From positions 1 through 9,917 of the forward strand of contig CALMAR010000372.1 of NCBI GenBank assembly GCA_937859855.1: a stretch of DNA of 9,917 nucleotides. The letters are read 5' to 3'. Below the pieces are notes generated by a model that worked only from the letters and a program-made list of their open reading frames with translations, had not been told where the DNA came from and ran no database searches. Source of the DNA: an uncultured Kineosporia sp. (GTDB lineage: Bacteria; Actinomycetota; Actinomycetes; Actinomycetales; Kineosporiaceae). This document shows, in pieces, positions 1 to 5,765 of this stretch (its first letter is position 1; each line of letters starts with the position of its first letter). The position numbers were made by a program, and so were the translations under genes.

Positions 1-162
1 CACCCGCACCTCGACGCTGGCGCCGGGCGCACAGTCGGCCAGCTCCTCCAGGCTGAACCGGACCGCGGTGGCCAGCGTTGCCCGGGGCAAGGCGGCCCCC
101 GGCTGCCATGCCTGGACGGCCTCCCGCCCCTGCGCGAGATCGATTCGGCGGCGGCGCTGCAC
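1..162 (-). CDS. Sterol-carrier-family small protein, N-terminal part only (runs off left edge)
   Basis: A minus-strand reading frame starts with GTG at 162-160 and stays open to base 1, giving 54 residues. It begins MQRRRRIDLAQGREAV and continues with LATAVRFSLEELA and then SVEVRV. An arginine-rich start, then L-x-x-AVRxxLEELA, then an APGxSVEVRV strand is the pattern I recall from small (about 120-130 aa) actinobacterial proteins annotated as 'sterol carrier family protein', in which a V-P-P-F-x-A-V-Q-C segment would come next, beyond the window. A GGAAG ribosome binding site at 176-172, 9 nt upstream, supports this start. An overlapping ATG at 170 is in another frame and gives no family-like sequence. 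The biochemical role of the family is not established and the name rests on weak fold similarity. The frame identification is fairly firm, the family name moderately so. The gene lies on the far side of a suspect homopolymer tract, so its link to the sugar operon may be false. Confidence 0.6.
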   Translation of the reverse strand, partial: MQRRRRIDLAQGREAVQAWQPGAALPRATLATAVRFSLEELADCAPGASVEVRV

Positions 163-235
163 ACCGCCATTCTTCCGCGCCCACCGACGTGGCGCGCTCA
201 GCGCTGGACCGGCGTGATCGACGCCGTCCGCCCGA

Positions 236-338
236 ACCGGGGGCGGCCCCCCGAACCCCCCCCGGTGCGGGCGCCCCCCCCCCCGGCGGGGGGGGGGGCG
301 CGCGGGGGGGCGGGGGGGGGGGGCCGGGCCCCCCCCCC
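236..338. repeat. G/C homopolymer low-complexity tract, probable sequencing or assembly artefact
   Basis: About 100 bases consist almost wholly of G and C runs. They include 11 C at 274-284, 11 G at 288-298, 12 G at 312-323 and 10 C at 329-338. Bases 271-301 form a perfect inverted repeat: GCG plus 11 C, a 3-base GGC loop, then 11 G plus CGC. Coding-quality sequence lies on both sides. Such tracts are typical of miscalled bases across a strong hairpin, or of a false join. A real terminator hairpin with corrupted bases is possible. No gene is supported in 163-356. Confidence 0.75.
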
Positions 339-351
339 GTCTGGCGAGACG
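338..351 (-). terminator. Possible terminator stem after the sugar ABC operon
   Basis: CGTCT-GGCG-AGACG forms a perfect 5-bp stem with a 4-base loop, starting five bases after the ATPase stop codon on the minus strand. It runs directly into the G/C homopolymers, so any longer stem or T-tract cannot be judged. Position fits an operon end; the stem alone is weak. Confidence 0.25.
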
Positions 352-356
352 TCCAA

Positions 357-1187
357 CTACTGCGGCTTGCCCGGCGTCTCCTGCAGGGTGGTGGCGCCGG
401 TCATGATCGCCACAGCCTCGGACATGGTGTGCGACGTGGGCGTGATCACACCGGCCAGGCCGCCCAGCCGCTGGATGTGGATCCGGTCAGCGACCTCGAA
501 CACGTTCGGCATGTTGTGGCTGATCAGGATCACCGGCAGTCCGCGGTTCTTGACCTCTTCGATCAGCTTCAGCACCTGACCGGTTTCCCTGACCCCGAGC
601 GCCGCGGTGGGCTCGTCCAGGATCACCAGCTTGGTGGCGAAGGCGGCTGACCGGGCTACCGCCACGGCCTGGCGCTGGCCACCAGACAGTGTCTCCACCG
701 CCTGATCCATGTTCTGGATGGTGCCGATGCCCAGGTCGGCCACTGACTTCTCGGCCGACTCCTTCATCCCCGACTTATCCAGCATCCGCAATACCGACCC
801 GAGCGGGCCCTTCTTCCGGAACTCGCGGCCGAGGTAGAGGTTGCTGGTGATGTCCAGAGCCGGGGCGACCGCCAGGGTCTGGTACACGGTCTCGATGCCG
901 GCGTCCCGGGCGTCCTGTGGACGGCGGAACACCACCGGCTGGCCATCGAGCAAGAGCTCTCCAGCGTCGGGCACATAAGCTCCGGTCAGGCACTTGATCA
1001 AGGTCGACTTGCCGGCTCCGTTGTCGCCGATGATCGCCAGTACTTCACCCGGGTAGAGCTGGAGGTCCACGCCGTCCAGGCCGACCACCCGGCCGAAGGT
1101 CTTGACGATCTTGCGTGCCTCCAGCACCGGCCGTTGATCCGATGGGCGGTCCGCGGCTGGGACCCGTTCACTCGTGACGCTGCTCAT
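357..1187 (-). CDS. frcA: Sugar ABC transporter ATP-binding protein, single-domain FrcA type
   Basis: This is the ATPase of a ribose/fructose-class (CUT2) sugar importer; it hydrolyses ATP at the inner face of the membrane to drive the adjacent permease. The 276-aa protein has one complete nucleotide-binding domain: Walker A GDNGAGKST at residues 54-62, Q-loop Q103, signature LSGGQ at 167-171, Walker B ending in LDEP with catalytic E192, and switch histidine H224. RbsA, MglA and XylG carry two such domains in about 500 aa, so this length fits FrcA-like proteins, which must act as homodimers. The start at 1187 is chosen because its ATG overlaps the permease stop as ATGA, with GGAAGG a few bases upstream; an ATG at 1208 would add 7 residues and a longer overlap. 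It is the last gene of the operon. No sugar kinase follows before the suspect tract. The substrate (fructose, ribose, xylose or another sugar) cannot be read from this subunit. Confidence 0.93.
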   Translation of the reverse strand: MSSVTSERVPAADRPSDQRPVLEARKIVKTFGRVVGLDGVDLQLYPGEVLAIIGDNGAGKSTLIKCLTGAYVPDAGELLLDGQPVVFRRPQDARDAGIETVYQTLAVAPALDITSNLYLGREFRKKGPLGSVLRMLDKSGMKESAEKSVADLGIGTIQNMDQAVETLSGGQRQAVAVARSAAFATKLVILDEPTAALGVRETGQVLKLIEEVKNRGLPVILISHNMPNVFEVADRIHIQRLGGLAGVITPTSHTMSEAVAIMTGATTLQETPGKPQ

Positions 1188-2227
1188 GCTCGTACCTTCC
1201 TGATCCACTGGTCGACGGCGACGGCGGCGATGACCAGGATGCCGATGGCCAGCACGCGGTACTGGTCGTCAACCCCGGCCAGAGACAGCCCGCTGCGGAA
1301 CACGCCGACGATCAGCGCACCGATCAGGGAACCGAAAACCGTTCCCCGGCCACCGAAAAGGCTGGTTCCGCCGATCACTACAGCGGTGATGCTCTCCAGG
1401 TTGGCGTCGGTCAGGGCGTTCGGGCTGGCCGAGCCGGCCCGCCCGATCAGGATCCAGGCCGAGACGCCGTAGATCAGGCCAGCCACCGTGTAGACACTGA
1501 GCAAAACGGAATTCACCCGGATACCGGCCAGCCTGCTGGCTTCCGGATCGTCACCGACGGCGTAGACGTGCCGGCCCCAGGCGGTCTGACTGAGCGCGTA
1601 GGCGGCGATGCAGTAGAGCACCACCACCAGCACCACGCCGGTGGTGACCCGGAAGGGTCCGATCGGGAAGGTGTCTCCGGTCCAGTTCAGCAGGGCGGGC
1701 AGTGCGGTGCCCTGGATGCTCTGGCCACCGGAGTAGAGCAGCCCGATCGCGGTGAAGATGCTCAGCGTGCCCAGGGTCACGATGAACGGAGGGAGCCGGA
1801 CCCGGGTGACCAGCGTGCCGTTCAGTCCACCGGCCAGGGTGGCCAGAATGACCCCGATCACCAGCGCGATCAGGCCGGGGGTGCCGCCGTTGGCGGCCAG
1901 CTTGGCCATCACCATCATCGCCAGGATGGTGATGGCGCCGACCGAGAGGTCGATCCCCGCGGTCAGAATGATCATCGTCTGGCCGACGGCGAGTGCTCCG
2001 ACCACAGCAACCTGCTGGAACACCAGCGACAGCGATGTCGGCTGCGCGAAACGCGGATTGATGATTGAGAAAACGATGAATGAGGCAATCAGAACGAGGG
2101 CTGGGCTGATGGTGGGGTGCGAGTGCAGCACATGTTGTAGACGCTGGAGCGGCGAATGTTCCCGAGCCGCGAACGTCTCGGCTGCGGTGGCCGGTTGCTG
2201 CGCCGGCGGTTGTGTTTCGATCGTCAC
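1184..2227 (-). CDS. frcC: Sugar ABC transporter permease, FrcC/RbsC family
   Basis: Membrane channel subunit of the CUT2 sugar importer (BPD_transp_2 family), 347 aa, normal length. A hydrophilic 35-40 residue N-terminus precedes a series of hydrophobic helices from about residue 42 to 338. Family motifs are present: TAGIDLSVG at 89-97, the cytoplasmic coupling segment GRHVYAVGDDPEASRLAGI at 218-236, and ESITAVVIGGTSLFGGRG at 278-295. The start is GTG at 2227-2225 with GGAGG five bases upstream. The stop codon shares four bases with the ATPase start, implying translational coupling. The gene is separated from the binding-protein gene by 198 nt that hold no gene but do hold a strong hairpin and an inverted repeat covering this gene's ribosome binding site, so its translation may be set lower than that of the binding protein. 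Family assignment is firm; exact sugar unknown. Confidence 0.93.
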   Translation of the reverse strand: MTIETQPPAQQPATAAETFAAREHSPLQRLQHVLHSHPTISPALVLIASFIVFSIINPRFAQPTSLSLVFQQVAVVGALAVGQTMIILTAGIDLSVGAITILAMMVMAKLAANGGTPGLIALVIGVILATLAGGLNGTLVTRVRLPPFIVTLGTLSIFTAIGLLYSGGQSIQGTALPALLNWTGDTFPIGPFRVTTGVVLVVVLYCIAAYALSQTAWGRHVYAVGDDPEASRLAGIRVNSVLLSVYTVAGLIYGVSAWILIGRAGSASPNALTDANLESITAVVIGGTSLFGGRGTVFGSLIGALIVGVFRSGLSLAGVDDQYRVLAIGILVIAAVAVDQWIRKVRA

Positions 2228-2228
2228 T

Positions 2229-2271
2229 GTGACCTCCGTCGGTCAATCAGAGATGTGCGATCCGAGGTCAC
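2229..2271 (-). promoter_or_regulatory. Inverted repeat able to mask the permease ribosome binding site
   Basis: GTGACCTC at 2229-2236 and GAGGTCAC at 2264-2271 are perfect 8-bp inverted copies separated by 27 bases. On the minus-strand mRNA the downstream arm contains most of the GGAGG (2237-2233) of the permease gene and ends one base before its GTG start. Pairing would hide the ribosome binding site. That it does so in the cell is inference; an 8-bp match could be chance. Confidence 0.35.
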
Positions 2272-2348
2272 CGTCTCATCAGGCAGTGATCTCGGCAATA
2301 CACCCACAAGCGGCAGTCTGGGACATCCAGGACTGGCCCTGGGATATG

Positions 2349-2396
2349 CGTCCGGCCGGTCGGAACGTCGTGTGACTGGTTCCGGCCGGCCGGACG
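2349..2396 (-). terminator. Strong intercistronic hairpin between binding-protein and permease genes
   Basis: Arms 2349-2366 and 2379-2396 pair over 18 positions with one mismatch around a 12-base loop; the right arm contains GTTCCGGCCGGCCGGAC. It lies 29 nt after the stop codon of the binding-protein gene. No T-tract follows on the minus strand, so it is not a classical intrinsic terminator. A partial terminator or a 3'-end stabiliser of the binding-protein mRNA, as known for intercistronic repeats in other sugar ABC operons such as malE-malF, is more likely. A smaller bulged stem (ATCCAGG at 2325-2331 with CCTGGGAT at 2338-2345) follows it. The structure is plainly visible; the role is inferred. 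Confidence 0.65.
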
Positions 2397-2425
2397 ACTC
2401 AGATGTGCAGCAGGTCAAGCGGTGA

Positions 2426-3508
2426 TCAGCCGGTGATGGTGCCCCAGCAGATCTTGCTGCCCGCATCGCTGGTGATGCTGTCGACGCCGTCCTGCGCCTT
2501 GTCCGTGACCAGCGCGGTGCCGGAGTCGTCGAAGTCCAGGCCGGGTGAGTTCTGCACCTTGGTCTTGTCCTTGGCGTACTTCGCGATCGCCTCGACACCG
2601 AGCTGGGCCATCTTCACCGGGTACTGCTGCGCGGTGGCCTGCAGGATGCCGGTCTTGACCTCGTTGACTCCCTGGCAGCCGCCGTCGACCGAGACGATGG
2701 TCGCGGTCTTGCCTGCCGCCTTGAGCGCCTCCTGGGCGCCGGTACCGGCCGGTTCGTTGATCGAATAGACCAGGTTGATGTTGGGGTTCTTGGCCAGGCA
2801 CCGCTCCATTGCGGTCTTGCCGTCCGGTTGCGCCCCGTTGGTGGGCTCATTGCAGACGATGGTGTAGGTGCCGCCGGAATAGTTGCCGGTCTTGGCCTCG
2901 TCGCCGTTCTTCTTCTTGTCGTTGGTGGGGATACCCATGCCGGTCAGGAAGCCCTGGTCACGGTTGTAGTCCACCGACACGACCTTGTCGTTGAACAGGT
3001 CGAGCATCGCGATCACGGCGGGCTTGCCGCCCATCGACTTGGCCGCCCACTGGCCGATCAGGGTGCCGGCCTTGAAGTTGTCGGTAGCGATGGTGCCGTC
3101 CACGGTGTCCGGCGGGTCCGGCGGGGTGTCGAGGGCCAGCACATAGAGGCCGGCATCACGAGCTTTCTTGATCGCTGAGTTGACGCCGGGACCGTTGGGA
3201 GTGATCAGGATTCCCTTCTGGCCCTTGGCGATGGCGTTCTCGATCAGGGTGACCTGCCCCTGTTCGTCGCCATCCTTGGCGCCAGCACCGATGCTCAGCT
3301 TAACGTTGTTCTTCGCCGCGGCGTCCTTGGCGCCCTTCTGCATGGCCACGAAGAACGGGTTGATCGAGTCCTTGGTGATCAGCGAAACCTCGACCTTGCT
3401 GCCGCCTCCGCCACTGGAATCGCTGCTGCCACAGGCAGCCAGTCCGAGCACAGCTGCCGACACCGCCACGAAGGCGGCCGCATGCCGGACGGTCAGTGAA
3501 TGACGCAT
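2426..3508 (-). CDS. frcB: Sugar-binding lipoprotein of ABC transporter, FrcB-like
   Basis: Extracytoplasmic sugar-binding protein of the CUT2 importer, 360 aa (periplasmic-binding-protein type 1 fold, Peripla_BP_4). A lipoprotein signal peptide is clear: basic MRHSLTVRH, a hydrophobic stretch, and lipobox LAAC with the lipidated cysteine at C26, then a Ser/Gly-rich linker to about residue 37. The mature part starts KVEVSLITKDSINPFFVAM, the usual first strand and ligand loop. Typical later segments are ALDTPPDPPD (125-134), VYSINEPAGTGAQEALKAAG (247-266), VSVDGGCQGV (272-281), ATAQQYP (291-297) and the C-terminal KICWG. These agree with my memory of FrcB-type fructose-binding proteins, including the cysteines near the C-terminus. 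The start at 3508 is chosen because GGAGG (3521-3517) lies exactly 8 nt upstream and the signal peptide begins there; upstream in-frame ATGs at 3535 and 3523 lack this. It is the first gene of the operon, preceded by an operator. Exact sugar is inferred only. Confidence 0.92.
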   Translation of the reverse strand: MRHSLTVRHAAAFVAVSAAVLGLAACGSSDSSGGGGSKVEVSLITKDSINPFFVAMQKGAKDAAAKNNVKLSIGAGAKDGDEQGQVTLIENAIAKGQKGILITPNGPGVNSAIKKARDAGLYVLALDTPPDPPDTVDGTIATDNFKAGTLIGQWAAKSMGGKPAVIAMLDLFNDKVVSVDYNRDQGFLTGMGIPTNDKKKNGDEAKTGNYSGGTYTIVCNEPTNGAQPDGKTAMERCLAKNPNINLVYSINEPAGTGAQEALKAAGKTATIVSVDGGCQGVNEVKTGILQATAQQYPVKMAQLGVEAIAKYAKDKTKVQNSPGLDFDDSGTALVTDKAQDGVDSITSDAGSKICWGTITG

Positions 3509-3547
3509 CCTCGATGCCTCCATACCGTCGGGCAACCACCCGACCTA

Positions 3548-3560
3548 GACAACGTTGTCA
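3548..3560. promoter_or_regulatory. Operator O1, LacI-type palindrome before the sugar operon
   Basis: GACAACGTTGTC at 3548-3559 is a perfect 12-bp palindrome with a central CG, as is common for LacI-family operators. With the next base it matches the second site (3647-3659) at 12 of 13 positions. It sits at the expected transcription start of the minus-strand sugar operon, where a bound repressor would block initiation. Assignment to the adjacent LacI-type regulator is inference from position and sequence type. Confidence 0.75.
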
Positions 3561-3565
3561 GCAGA

Positions 3566-3594
3566 ACTCTGCTCCATTCGGATGTTTCTGACAA
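3566..3594 (-). promoter_or_regulatory. Candidate promoter of the sugar ABC operon
   Basis: On the minus strand TTGTCA (3594-3589) is followed after 17 bases by CAGAGT (3571-3566). The -35 element matches the sigma-70 consensus at 5 of 6 positions, the -10 at only 3 of 6. The predicted start near 3559 falls at the edge of operator O1 and gives a leader of about 50 nt to the ATG at 3508. Placement is attractive but the -10 is poor. Confidence 0.4.
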
Positions 3595-3617
3595 GAGCTA
3601 ACGAAGTATCTGTTGTA

Positions 3618-3646
3618 TTGCAATGTGATAACCAAGCTCACATATT
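3618..3646 (+). promoter_or_regulatory. Candidate promoter of the LacI-family regulator gene
   Basis: TTGCAA (3618-3623), a 17-base spacer and CATATT (3641-3646), each matching the sigma-70 consensus at 4 of 6 positions. Initiation would occur near 3653, in the middle of operator O2, which would allow autorepression. An alternative -35 is the perfect TTGACA at 3645-3650, but I see no good -10 after it. The leader to the chosen start codon would be about 125 nt. Confidence 0.35.
3623..3643. promoter_or_regulatory. Inverted repeat between the two promoters (CRP-like half sites)
   Basis: ATGTGA at 3623-3628 and TCACAT at 3638-3643 are inverted copies with a 9-base gap. The half sites look like those of CRP-family activators, but the canonical gap within TGTGA/TCACA is 6 bases and here it is 9. 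It lies in the spacer and -10 of the candidate regulator promoter. It may bind another regulator or be chance. Confidence 0.2.
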
Positions 3647-3659
3647 GACAACCTTGTCA
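3646..3659. promoter_or_regulatory. Operator O2, LacI-type palindrome before the regulator gene
   Basis: TGACAACCTTGTCA has six perfectly paired positions on each side of a mismatched central CC. Its core differs from operator O1 only at one central base. The two centres are 99 bp apart, so one dimeric repressor per site could control each divergent promoter, or a tetramer could loop the DNA between them. Confidence 0.72.
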
Positions 3660-3779
3660 GGTCAGTTGAAAGTTTTGCCACGACGATGCGAGATACCGTC
3701 GGCACCTCCTGGACCGGCGCTGGAGCGGGGCCGGGCCACCGCATCCGACCGGTCGCTGAAGGGAGTGAGTCGCCGGCCC

Positions 3780-4910
3780 ATGGACACGTCATCACCGGCA
3801 GATGCAGCGTCCAGCCCGCGCGCGAAAGCGTCCAGCCCAGGCGCGAAAGCGTCCAACGCGGACGGGACCGGGGTCGCGGGCCGGGCTGAACTGGCCGATG
3901 GACGGCGTCCGACCATGCGCGATGTCGCCGCCCGGGCCGGCGTGAGCCTGAAGACGGTGTCCCGGGTGGTGAACGGAGAGCCGGGCGTCTCGGCTGTGCT
4001 GGGCGAACGGGTCCACGCCGCGATCGAGGAACTCGATTTCCGGCCGAACGTGGGCGCCAGCAGCCTCCGGCGGACCGGCGGGCGGACTGCCACCGTCGGG
4101 CTGCTGCTCGAAGATGTGTCCAACCCCTACTCCTCCTTGCTGCAGCGGGCGGTCGAAGACATAGCCATCCCGCGCGGAGTCATGGTGTTCTCGGCGAGCC
4201 TAGATGAGGATCCGGCTCGCGAACGTGACCTGGCCAGGGCTTTCAGCCTCCGCCGCGCCGATGGGTTGATCATCGCCCCGGCCAGTGAGGATCAGTCCTA
4301 CCTGGCCAGCGAGGTCCGAGCCGGAACAGTAGTGGTCTGCATCGACCGCGAAGCGAGACACCTGGCCGCCGACTCGGTGCTGACCACCAACACCACCGGA
4401 TCGCAGGAAGGCGTGCGGCATCTCATCCAGGCCGGGCATCGCCGGATCGGGTTCCTGGGTGATCGGCGCAGCATCGTCACCGCCCAGCAGCGGTTCGAGG
4501 GCTATCAGGACGCCATCGCCGCCGCTGGAATCAGTCCCGATCCGAGCCTGATCAGGCATGATCTGTACGACGCTGCGGTGGCCGACGGCGCGGCGACCCT
4601 GCTGCTGAGCCAGCCCGATCCGCCAACGGCGCTGTTCTCGGCGCAGAACCTGGTCACCATCGGCGCGGCCCGGGCGCTGCGGCGCCTCGGCCGGGAGCAC
4701 GAGGTGGCCTTGGTCGGCTTCGACGACTTCCCGCTGGCCGATCTGCTCACCCCGGGCATCACCGTGGTGGCGCAGGATCCCACCGTGATCGGCCGCCTGG
4801 CCGCGCACATCCTGTTCGACCGTATCGCTGGTGACACCCGGCCTCCGGCCACGCACATCGTGCCCACCCAGCTGATCCGCCGTGGCTCCGGGGAGATCCG
4901 GCCCGCTTGA
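3780..4910 (+). CDS. LacI-family transcriptional regulator of the adjacent sugar importer
   Basis: DNA-binding repressor expected to respond to a sugar. From the ATG at 3780 the protein has 376 aa. Residues 1-44 are an unusual Ala/Ser-rich extension with a three-unit 7-residue repeat. The LacI helix-turn-helix follows at about 45-66 (TMRDVAARAGVSLKTVSRVV), then the hinge (FRPNVGASSLRR, 87-98), then a periplasmic-binding-protein-like sensor domain starting ATVGLLLEDVSNPYSSLL and ending near LIRRGS. Typical sensor motifs DGLIIAP, IGFLGD, VGFDDFPLADLLTPGIT and VAQDP are present. The start is uncertain: GGGAG (3761-3765) is 14 nt from ATG 3780, rather far; GTG 3765 is in frame; ATG 3915 would begin directly at the first helix and lacks a ribosome binding site. 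An upstream frame back to 3555 is open but would cover operator O2. Divergent placement and two shared operators point to control of the FrcBCA-like operon and of itself; the inducer is unknown. Confidence 0.88.
   Translation: MDTSSPADAASSPRAKASSPGAKASNADGTGVAGRAELADGRRPTMRDVAARAGVSLKTVSRVVNGEPGVSAVLGERVHAAIEELDFRPNVGASSLRRTGGRTATVGLLLEDVSNPYSSLLQRAVEDIAIPRGVMVFSASLDEDPARERDLARAFSLRRADGLIIAPASEDQSYLASEVRAGTVVVCIDREARHLAADSVLTTNTTGSQEGVRHLIQAGHRRIGFLGDRRSIVTAQQRFEGYQDAIAAAGISPDPSLIRHDLYDAAVADGAATLLLSQPDPPTALFSAQNLVTIGAARALRRLGREHEVALVGFDDFPLADLLTPGITVVAQDPTVIGRLAAHILFDRIAGDTRPPATHIVPTQLIRRGSGEIRPA
3801..3863 (+). repeat. Three imperfect 21-bp tandem repeats in the regulator's N-terminal extension
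   Basis: Units at 3801-3821, 3822-3842 and 3843-3863 share GCG-TCC-A cores; units two and three both begin GCGAAAGCGTCCA. In frame they encode seven-residue units of the type A-K-A-S-S-P-G. Unit length is a multiple of three, so copy-number change would keep the frame. They lie before the helix-turn-helix. Confidence 0.7.
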
Positions 4911-4929
4911 GCTCGCCTCTGTCACTACC

Positions 4930-4968
4930 CGGCTGGTTCACCCCGCACCCGGCGCTCGGCTGGTTCAC
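4930..4968. repeat. 12-bp direct repeat in the convergent gene gap
   Basis: CGGCTGGTTCAC occurs at 4930-4941 and again at 4957-4968, 27 bp apart. The second copy covers the stop codon of the minus-strand permease. The 54-bp gap between the converging regulator and permease genes contains no convincing terminator hairpin. Confidence 0.55.
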
Positions 4969-5765
4969 AGTCTGCCCCCGGCCTGGCTGGCGGAGAGGCG
5001 TTGCGAGGCCCAGATGGGGATGATCGAGAGCAGGATCAGCGCCGCCGCAGCGACGTTCACCACCGGCGCTTGGTTCGGCCTGAACAGGTTCTCGAAGATC
5101 CAGATCGGTAGCGTCTTCAGTCCGGGCGAGATGGTGAACGTGGTCACCACGATCTCGTCGAAGCTGAGCGCGAATGCGAGCAGGCCCCCAGCGACCAGGG
5201 AGGAACGCAGCTGGGGCCAGGTCACCAGCCGGAACGTGGTGAACATGTCCGCGCCGAGGTCCATCGACGCGTCCTCCAGCGAGGTGCCCATCCGCCGCAG
5301 CCGGGCCAGCACATTGTTGTGCACGACGACGATGCAGAAGGTGGCGTGCCCGGCGATCACGGTGAGGTAGCCCAGGCCGATGCCAGCGGCGGTGAACGCG
5401 GCGTTCAGTGCGATCCCGGTGACGATTCCCGGCAGCGCGATCGGCAGGATCACCAGCAGGCTCACCACCTGCCGCCCGAAGAACCGGTACCGCTGGACGG
5501 CGAACGCCAGCATGGTGCCCAGCACGAGGGCCAGGGCAGTGGCGGCCAGAGCGATCACCACGCTGGTCACGATGGCGGACCTGAGGCCGGAGCTGTGCAC
5601 CGCGTCGCTCCACCAGCGCAGCGTGTAGCCCGACGGCGGCCAGCTGAACGTGCGGGACACGTTCAGGGAGTTGATCACCACCACGATCAGCGGCACATAG
5701 ATGAACGCCAGGCCGATCAGCATGGCTATCCGCAGCAGCATCCGGGCGGCCGGCGAGAACGTCAC
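4965..5765 (-). CDS. ydcV: Polyamine-class ABC transporter permease, YdcV/PotC-like
   Basis: Second membrane subunit of the YdcSTUV-like importer, 266 aa, close to the 264 aa of E. coli YdcV. About six hydrophobic helices run from residue 10 to 255. The cytoplasmic EAA loop that docks the ATPase is at about 162-186 (SLEDASMDLGADMFTTFRLV), followed by the PotC-type segment LAFALSFDEIVVTTF (196-210). Its GTG start overlaps the preceding permease stop by four bases (GTGA), so the two permeases are probably made in equal amounts by coupled translation. It is the last gene of the operon and converges on the LacI-family gene with a 54-bp gap. In E. coli an aldehyde dehydrogenase gene (patD/ydcW) follows ydcV; none is present here. 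Confidence 0.92.
   Translation of the reverse strand: MTFSPAARMLLRIAMLIGLAFIYVPLIVVVINSLNVSRTFSWPPSGYTLRWWSDAVHSSGLRSAIVTSVVIALAATALALVLGTMLAFAVQRYRFFGRQVVSLLVILPIALPGIVTGIALNAAFTAAGIGLGYLTVIAGHATFCIVVVHNNVLARLRRMGTSLEDASMDLGADMFTTFRLVTWPQLRSSLVAGGLLAFALSFDEIVVTTFTISPGLKTLPIWIFENLFRPNQAPVVNVAAAALILLSIIPIWASQRLSASQAGGRL

Noticed and set aside
78..650. Long plus-strand frame of 190 codons
   Set aside because: It crosses the homopolymer tract, is Pro/Gly/Arg-rich and lies antisense to the ATPase gene and the edge gene.
3645..3673. Promoter with perfect -35 TTGACA at 3645-3650
   Set aside because: No acceptable -10 hexamer at 16-19 bases downstream; the TTGACA is better explained as part of operator O2.
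3555..3779. Upstream in-frame extension of the regulator to ATG 3555
   Set aside because: It would put both candidate regulator-promoter elements and operator O2 inside the coding region, has no ribosome binding site, and its base composition is AT-richer like a promoter region.
4200..4925. 241-codon minus-strand frame antisense to the LacI-family gene
   Set aside because: No family resemblance; the plus strand encodes an intact regulator.
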